From Leptolyngbya ohadii IS1 (GTDB lineage: Bacteria; Cyanobacteriota; Cyanobacteriia; Elainellales; Elainellaceae), in contig NZ_NKFP01000001.1 in assembly GCF_002215035.1 (NCBI RefSeq), positions 741,501 to 805,500 on the forward strand: DNA of 64,000 bases, written 5' to 3'. Within the stretch, counting starts at the first letter, position 1. The number at the start of each line of letters is the position of its first letter. Below are positions 60,496-64,000 of this stretch, in pieces. The notes under the pieces are model-generated. The model was not told the origin of the DNA. It was given only the letters and a program-made list of their open reading frames with translations, and made no database searches. A program made the position numbers and the translations under genes.

Positions 60496-62658
60496 TTACC
60501 GCAGGGCAAAAGAAACAGGATTAAAAAACTTCAGGTGTTCTCCGGGCTGAACGCGCAGTTCCTGCGGAGTCCCTTCGATCTGAACCTGACCGCGATCGAG
60601 CATTACAATCCAGTCTGCCCGCTCGATTACATTTGGACGATGGCTAATCAGAATCGTGGTTTTGCCCTGACGGTGGCGCAGCAGGCGATCGAGCACTTCG
60701 GTTTCGCTGGCGGGGTCGAGTGCGCCGGTTGATTCATCCAGGATCAGAATAGGCGGATCGTTGAGAATCGCACGGGCGATCGCAAGCCGCTGCCGCTGTC
60801 CACCGGAGAGATTTGCGCCAAATTCGCCCAACACCGTCTGATACTTGTCGGGAAGCTGGCTGATGAATTCATCTGCACCTACAATTTCGCACGCCTCCGT
60901 AATACGATCGAATGAAATATGCGGATCGCTAAAGCGGAAATTTTCCACGATCGATCGGCTCCAGAAGTGCGACTCTTGCGGCACAAGGGCGATCTGCTGC
61001 CGCAGACAGTCGAGCAACAAATCTGACTGGTTGTAATGTCCATAGCGAATATTGCCACTTTGCAGCGCGTACAGTCCAGCCAGCAGTTTAACCAATGTGC
61101 TTTTGCCGCAGCCGGATTTGCCGATCAGGACTGTGACTTGTCCGCCCGGAATTCTCAACGAAAAGTTATCTAATAGATCGGTTCGTCCGGCATGGTGAAA
61201 TTGCAGACGCGAGCAAACGATGTCGGTATGAGGCGGTAGAGATACCCAAGGTTTCTTAAAATCGTTGGCATCTTCGGGTGTGGCGTCGATCACTTCGCTG
61301 AGCCGTTGGAGAACCACTTGCGCGGTGATGAACTCGTCAACTAGACCGATCGCCGCCGCCAGAAATCCAAAGAAGTTGCCGCTCAAGCCGTTGTATGCCA
61401 TCAGTTGACCGATGCTGAGCGTGTGGTTAATGACCAAATAGCTGCCCAGCCACAGCAGCAGAACGCTGGTACAGGTTGAAAGAATCGTCGTCACTGTGCC
61501 GCTGTAAAGTTCCAGCTTCATCATGCCCCAACCGAGGTTTGCCAATCTGCCAAAGTTCGTTTGATATTCCTGCCAGGCTTGTGGCGTTGCTTGACTGGTT
61601 TTAAGCACCTGTACGCCGCGAAACGTTTCGACTAAAAAGCCTTGATTTTCCGTGCCCTGCACAATTAAACTGCGCGTTTTTTGCCGCAAAGCAGGCAGAA
61701 ACAAAAAGCTGATTCCTGTCATCACTGCAAAGGCGGCGGTCGAAGCTGCTGTCAGTGTGGGACTGTAGAACAGCATAAAGCCCAGCGAGATGATCGCAAT
61801 GAAAAATTGACTCGGCAAGCCCAAGACAATCTGCGAAACCAGGGAGTGAATCGCGTCTACGTCTGAGATCCGGCTGACGACTTCACCGCTGCGCCGTCCT
61901 TCAAAGTAGCTCAGTGGCAAATGCAGCAGCTTGCGCCCATATTCTAAAATTAAGCCTAACTGTAGCCGTTGCCCAAAATAGCCTATCAGATGCGCCTGAA
62001 TGATGCCGATGACGCTTTGCACAATCGCCATCACAATGACGCCGATCGCTACGATCGTTAGCAGTTGCGTATCGCCCCGAACCAAGACATCATCGGTCAA
62101 CACCTGCATCATTAAGGGCGACGCCAAGGCGAGCAGCCCGATCACAACGTTGAGCGCGATTGCCTGCGCTAGAATCCAACGGTATGGTAGAACACGTTGG
62201 AAGAAACGCCCCAATCCGGAGAGGCGATCGTCCATCTGCTCCGCAAAGCGGCTTTCATCCGGTACAAGCAGCAGCATGATCCCGTTTTCCCAACCTGCCG
62301 CTAATTCTTGACGAGTCAGATAGCGCAGACCGACGCCCGGATCGGCAACAATGTACTTCTTACCGCGCTGACCGTATAGGACAACCCAGTGATAGCCCTT
62401 CCAGTGAATCACGGCTGGAAGCGGCACTTCGCCCAGTCGATCGAGCAGTTGGGCATTGGCTTTGACATGGCGAGCGTTAAATCCTAGATTTTCCGCACCT
62501 CGGTTGAGTCCGAGCAAGCTAGTTCCTCGTGTGCCTGTGCCGACTGCTTCTCTTGCGTGAGCGATCGAAATGGTGCGTCCATAGTATTTAGCGACGGTGG
62601 CAAGGCAGGCTGCTCCGCAATCTTCTTCGCTATGCTGCTGCACGATCGGATATTTCAT
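60496..62658 (-). CDS. C39 peptidase-domain ABC transporter (double-glycine exporter)
   Basis: The 720-residue product begins with a C39 peptidase: QHSEEDCGAACLATVAKYYG (catalytic Cys), VIHWKGYHWVVLYG (His) and YIVADPGVG (Asp). A six-helix ABC membrane domain follows (about 160-440), then the nucleotide-binding domain: LIGKSGCGKSTLVKLLAG (Walker A), LSGGQRQRLAIARAI (signature), ILILDESTGALD (Walker B). Such transporters cut leader peptides after Gly-Gly and export the cargo. Two Gly-Gly precursors lie directly upstream. All key residues are present. Confidence 0.95.
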   Translation of the reverse strand: MKYPIVQQHSEEDCGAACLATVAKYYGRTISIAHAREAVGTGTRGTSLLGLNRGAENLGFNARHVKANAQLLDRLGEVPLPAVIHWKGYHWVVLYGQRGKKYIVADPGVGLRYLTRQELAAGWENGIMLLLVPDESRFAEQMDDRLSGLGRFFQRVLPYRWILAQAIALNVVIGLLALASPLMMQVLTDDVLVRGDTQLLTIVAIGVIVMAIVQSVIGIIQAHLIGYFGQRLQLGLILEYGRKLLHLPLSYFEGRRSGEVVSRISDVDAIHSLVSQIVLGLPSQFFIAIISLGFMLFYSPTLTAASTAAFAVMTGISFLFLPALRQKTRSLIVQGTENQGFLVETFRGVQVLKTSQATPQAWQEYQTNFGRLANLGWGMMKLELYSGTVTTILSTCTSVLLLWLGSYLVINHTLSIGQLMAYNGLSGNFFGFLAAAIGLVDEFITAQVVLQRLSEVIDATPEDANDFKKPWVSLPPHTDIVCSRLQFHHAGRTDLLDNFSLRIPGGQVTVLIGKSGCGKSTLVKLLAGLYALQSGNIRYGHYNQSDLLLDCLRQQIALVPQESHFWSRSIVENFRFSDPHISFDRITEACEIVGADEFISQLPDKYQTVLGEFGANLSGGQRQRLAIARAILNDPPILILDESTGALDPASETEVLDRLLRHRQGKTTILISHRPNVIERADWIVMLDRGQVQIEGTPQELRVQPGEHLKFFNPVSFALR

Positions 62659-62729
62659 TAACTGTTCCTCAGATGAATTCAGGCGATGGAACGAGTTGCC
62701 CCATCCCCATGAGCAGTTAGGCGATCGCC

Positions 62730-63155
62730 CTAAACGGCACTGTAGAAAATTCGGTAGCGCGACCCGCTGCCAGAAACCCGCTTACTGAAGATTTGTCCAC
62801 CTGTTGAGTTAGCGGTAAAGCCACCCATGTGGTCATCGCTGTTACCAAAGTTGCCATCGAGATCAAACAGATCGATTCGCAGAGAACTCTTAAAGTTCCT
62901 CCAGGTTCGATTCACTGTACGGCTGTTACCTGAGTCCATACTCATAACGCCAGTAGCAGTCGCTCCAGGAGCTTCAATGAAACCACTGTCAGCACTTGTG
63001 ATGTAAGTATCGTCTTTGCCTCCAAAAAAGCCGTCAGCACCTGCTTTGAGACACTGAATGGAGTGAACTGCCAAGGTAAGTCCGCCTTCAACGATCGCGG
63101 CTTGCTCGGATGGAATATCGGTAAATAATGAGTTATCGAGATTAAAATCAGACAT
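62730..63155 (-). CDS. Double-glycine-leader secreted protein, C2-like cargo
   Basis: The 141-residue product has a leader SLFTDIPSEQAAIVEGG ending at residue 25, cut by the C39 peptidase between Gly and Leu. The cargo (116 residues) has one Cys (SIQCLKAG), an acidic loop LFDLDGNFGNSDDHMGGF, and a final GSGSRYRIFYSAV. The D-x-D ... DD pattern with a short following strand looks like the calcium-binding loop of C2-like beta sandwiches; this is inference. The start follows TTAGGAGAAG. It is paralogous to the protein at 63237. Confidence 0.85.
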   Translation of the reverse strand: MSDFNLDNSLFTDIPSEQAAIVEGGLTLAVHSIQCLKAGADGFFGGKDDTYITSADSGFIEAPGATATGVMSMDSGNSRTVNRTWRNFKSSLRIDLFDLDGNFGNSDDHMGGFTANSTGGQIFSKRVSGSGSRYRIFYSAV

Positions 63156-63236
63156 GATTCTTCTCCTAATAATTGGAAAAAACTTGAGAGGGTGCTGCGA
63201 TCAAACCGTGAGGCGATCGCAGCATGATTTGCGCGA

Positions 63237-63644
63237 TTAGAACGGTGCGTTGAACGTCACATCGTAGGTAGAACCGTTGCCAGAAATCCTCCTCGTTTGT
63301 GAGTTTCTGGTGGTGCTGGATACAATGAAGCTCCCTAGAGAGCGGTTGCCATCGCTCGCGTCCCGCAAACGAACACGGACAGAAGAACCTGAACCGCCAG
63401 CTTCAGCGAAATTAGCAACAGAGTTCGTCCGCATGAATTTTGTTCTACCGAAACCACTTCTAACACTATTGAATTCGGCGAACACTTGGTCAGAACCTCC
63501 ACCTGCTTGTAAACAACGAAGCTGTAGAAGTTGAACTCGCAAACCGCCTTCGACGACAGCCGCTTGTTCGGGCGAAACTTCGGTAAACAGTTGGTTGTTG
63601 ATTTCAGACAGAGCAATCGAATTAGATTGATTAGAGCGTGTCAT
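63237..63644 (-). CDS. Double-glycine-leader secreted protein, paralog
   Basis: The 135-residue product has the leader NNQLFTEVSPEQAAVVEGG, ending at residue 34 before LRVQLLQLRCLQAGG. The 101-residue cargo has one Cys, a VRVRLRDASDGNRSLGSFIV strand-loop-strand, and NGSTYDVTFNAPF at the end. It aligns with the neighbour at 62730 in the leader, the CL-AG segment and the final SG-GS-Y block, but lacks the acidic calcium-type residues. It is the first gene of the operon, started after AAAGGAAAATT. Confidence 0.85.
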   Translation of the reverse strand: MTRSNQSNSIALSEINNQLFTEVSPEQAAVVEGGLRVQLLQLRCLQAGGGSDQVFAEFNSVRSGFGRTKFMRTNSVANFAEAGGSGSSVRVRLRDASDGNRSLGSFIVSSTTRNSQTRRISGNGSTYDVTFNAPF

Positions 63645-63758
63645 AATTTTCCTTTGAATTGAGTGTTGATAGATGATTGACGAACTTTGAGAACGGTTTA
63701 ATTTCTCCTTGCTTGTCTCACCTGAAACTAATTTATTCCATTTGCCTTGCGATCGCAG

Positions 63759-63783
63759 TCTGAAAAGGTATGAAAAAGTCAGA
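63759..63783. promoter_or_regulatory. Possible operator upstream of the secretion operon
   Basis: TCTGAAAAGG at 63759 followed by TGAAAAAGTCAGA (63771-63783) resembles the 15-base dyad TCTGAAAAAGTCAGA at 50741 and 50850. It lies about 115 bp upstream of the first precursor start, a normal distance for an activator site. The outer TCTGA and TCAGA here are spaced wider than in the other two. Confidence 0.4.
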
Positions 63784-63854
63784 TAGTTCTGAATATGCTG
63801 TGATTAGAGGCGCAAAGCTAGAGTAGATAATGTTCTAGACCTATGAAAGTAAGG

Positions 63855-63885
63855 AAAAAAGGGACGTCTCTCTCGAAACGCCCCT
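63855..63885 (-). terminator. Rho-independent terminator (minus strand)
   Basis: On the minus strand AGGGGCGT and ACGTCCCT form a stem with one mismatch around a loop TTCGAGAGAG, followed by six T. It ends transcription coming from beyond 63885, insulating the secretion operon from its upstream neighbour. Confidence 0.6.
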
Positions 63886-63907
63886 ATTATTTGAAGAATA
63901 TGCTCGG

Positions 63908-63988
63908 CTACTCGATAAAGACTACATGAAGTCGATAAGCATCATATCCAGGAGATCGAACAGATACACTTAATCCTACAAACTTGGG
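63908..63988 (-). other. Possible 3' end of a gene that runs off the window
   Basis: A frame to the stop at 63908 reads GLSVSVRSPGYDAYRLHVVF then IE and lies just before the terminator at 63855-63885. However, an in-frame TAA is present at 63989-63991, so only about 26 codons are open. It is either a short tail after a frameshift or chance. The protein family is not recognised. Confidence 0.3.
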
Positions 63989-64000
63989 TTAAGCGACTAG

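Overview
The window is cyanobacterial chromosome. The HIP1 octamer GCGATCGC is scattered through most of it, and many genes belong to families typical of cyanobacteria: a CHASE2/CHAT protein with a DUF928 partner, AAA_35 proteins with an N-terminal vMAP-like domain, a 2125-residue Ser/Thr kinase-ATPase-histidine kinase, a GPP34 protein, and a C39-peptidase ABC exporter with HlyD and double-glycine precursors. A filamentous, Leptolyngbya- or Oscillatoria-like host is my inference; no rRNA or marker gene is present to fix the genus. I saw no tRNA, rRNA or CRISPR array.

Layout. 1-4148: IS-rich end. An IS3-family element split by an IS630-family element lies inside a small cyanobacterial gene, next to an IS701-type element. 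4186-10938: mostly minus-strand small-molecule and stress enzymes (alpha/beta hydrolase, SnoaL-like, SDR, RidA, DsbA-like, zinc-less MDR). 11045-20964: GMC oxidoreductase, a LuxR-type response regulator, its giant multidomain kinase, and an FMN azoreductase. Three copies of a 127-bp promoter-like module occur at 8824, 12709 and 19924; each faces one of these oxidoreductase-type genes. 21009-37343: mostly plus-strand accessory genes (zf-UBP, DUF5996, hydrolases, TetR, two CPBP proteases, RidA, AraC, Atu4866-like, SDR, GPP34, SpoIIM-like, NmrA-like), interrupted by a MITE-like element and an IS5-family element. 37455-43130: an IS4-type element, DUF928, a 5'-truncated CHAT-CHASE2 gene and a further IS with an 11-bp target duplication. 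43482-46433: hybrid sensor kinase. 46530-52257: a minus-strand run with two broken biosynthetic genes (glycosyltransferase, FAD oxidoreductase) and VOC-like paralogs, then a short plus-strand run. 52405-56582: two AAA_35 ATPases, one fused to PAS-HisKA without a catalytic ATPase domain. 56738-59030: GNAT, a VOC-like protein, and IS1 and dienelactone-hydrolase remnants. 59029-63644: a secretion operon of two double-glycine-leader proteins, a C39 peptidase/ABC exporter and HlyD.

Two themes stand out. First, decay and duplication: at least a dozen genes are truncated, internally deleted or nonsense-mutated, and RidA, SDR, CPBP, SnoaL, azoreductase and VOC families recur as intact plus broken copies, which suggests an accessory, recombining region. 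Second, two candidate systems deserve attention: the operon at 59029-63644, whose cargo looks like small C2-like beta-sandwich domains behind a Gly-Gly leader, and a possible regulon defined by the 127-bp module with the perfect palindrome TCTAACTTAAGTTAGA, which surrounds a two-component system that could be its regulator.
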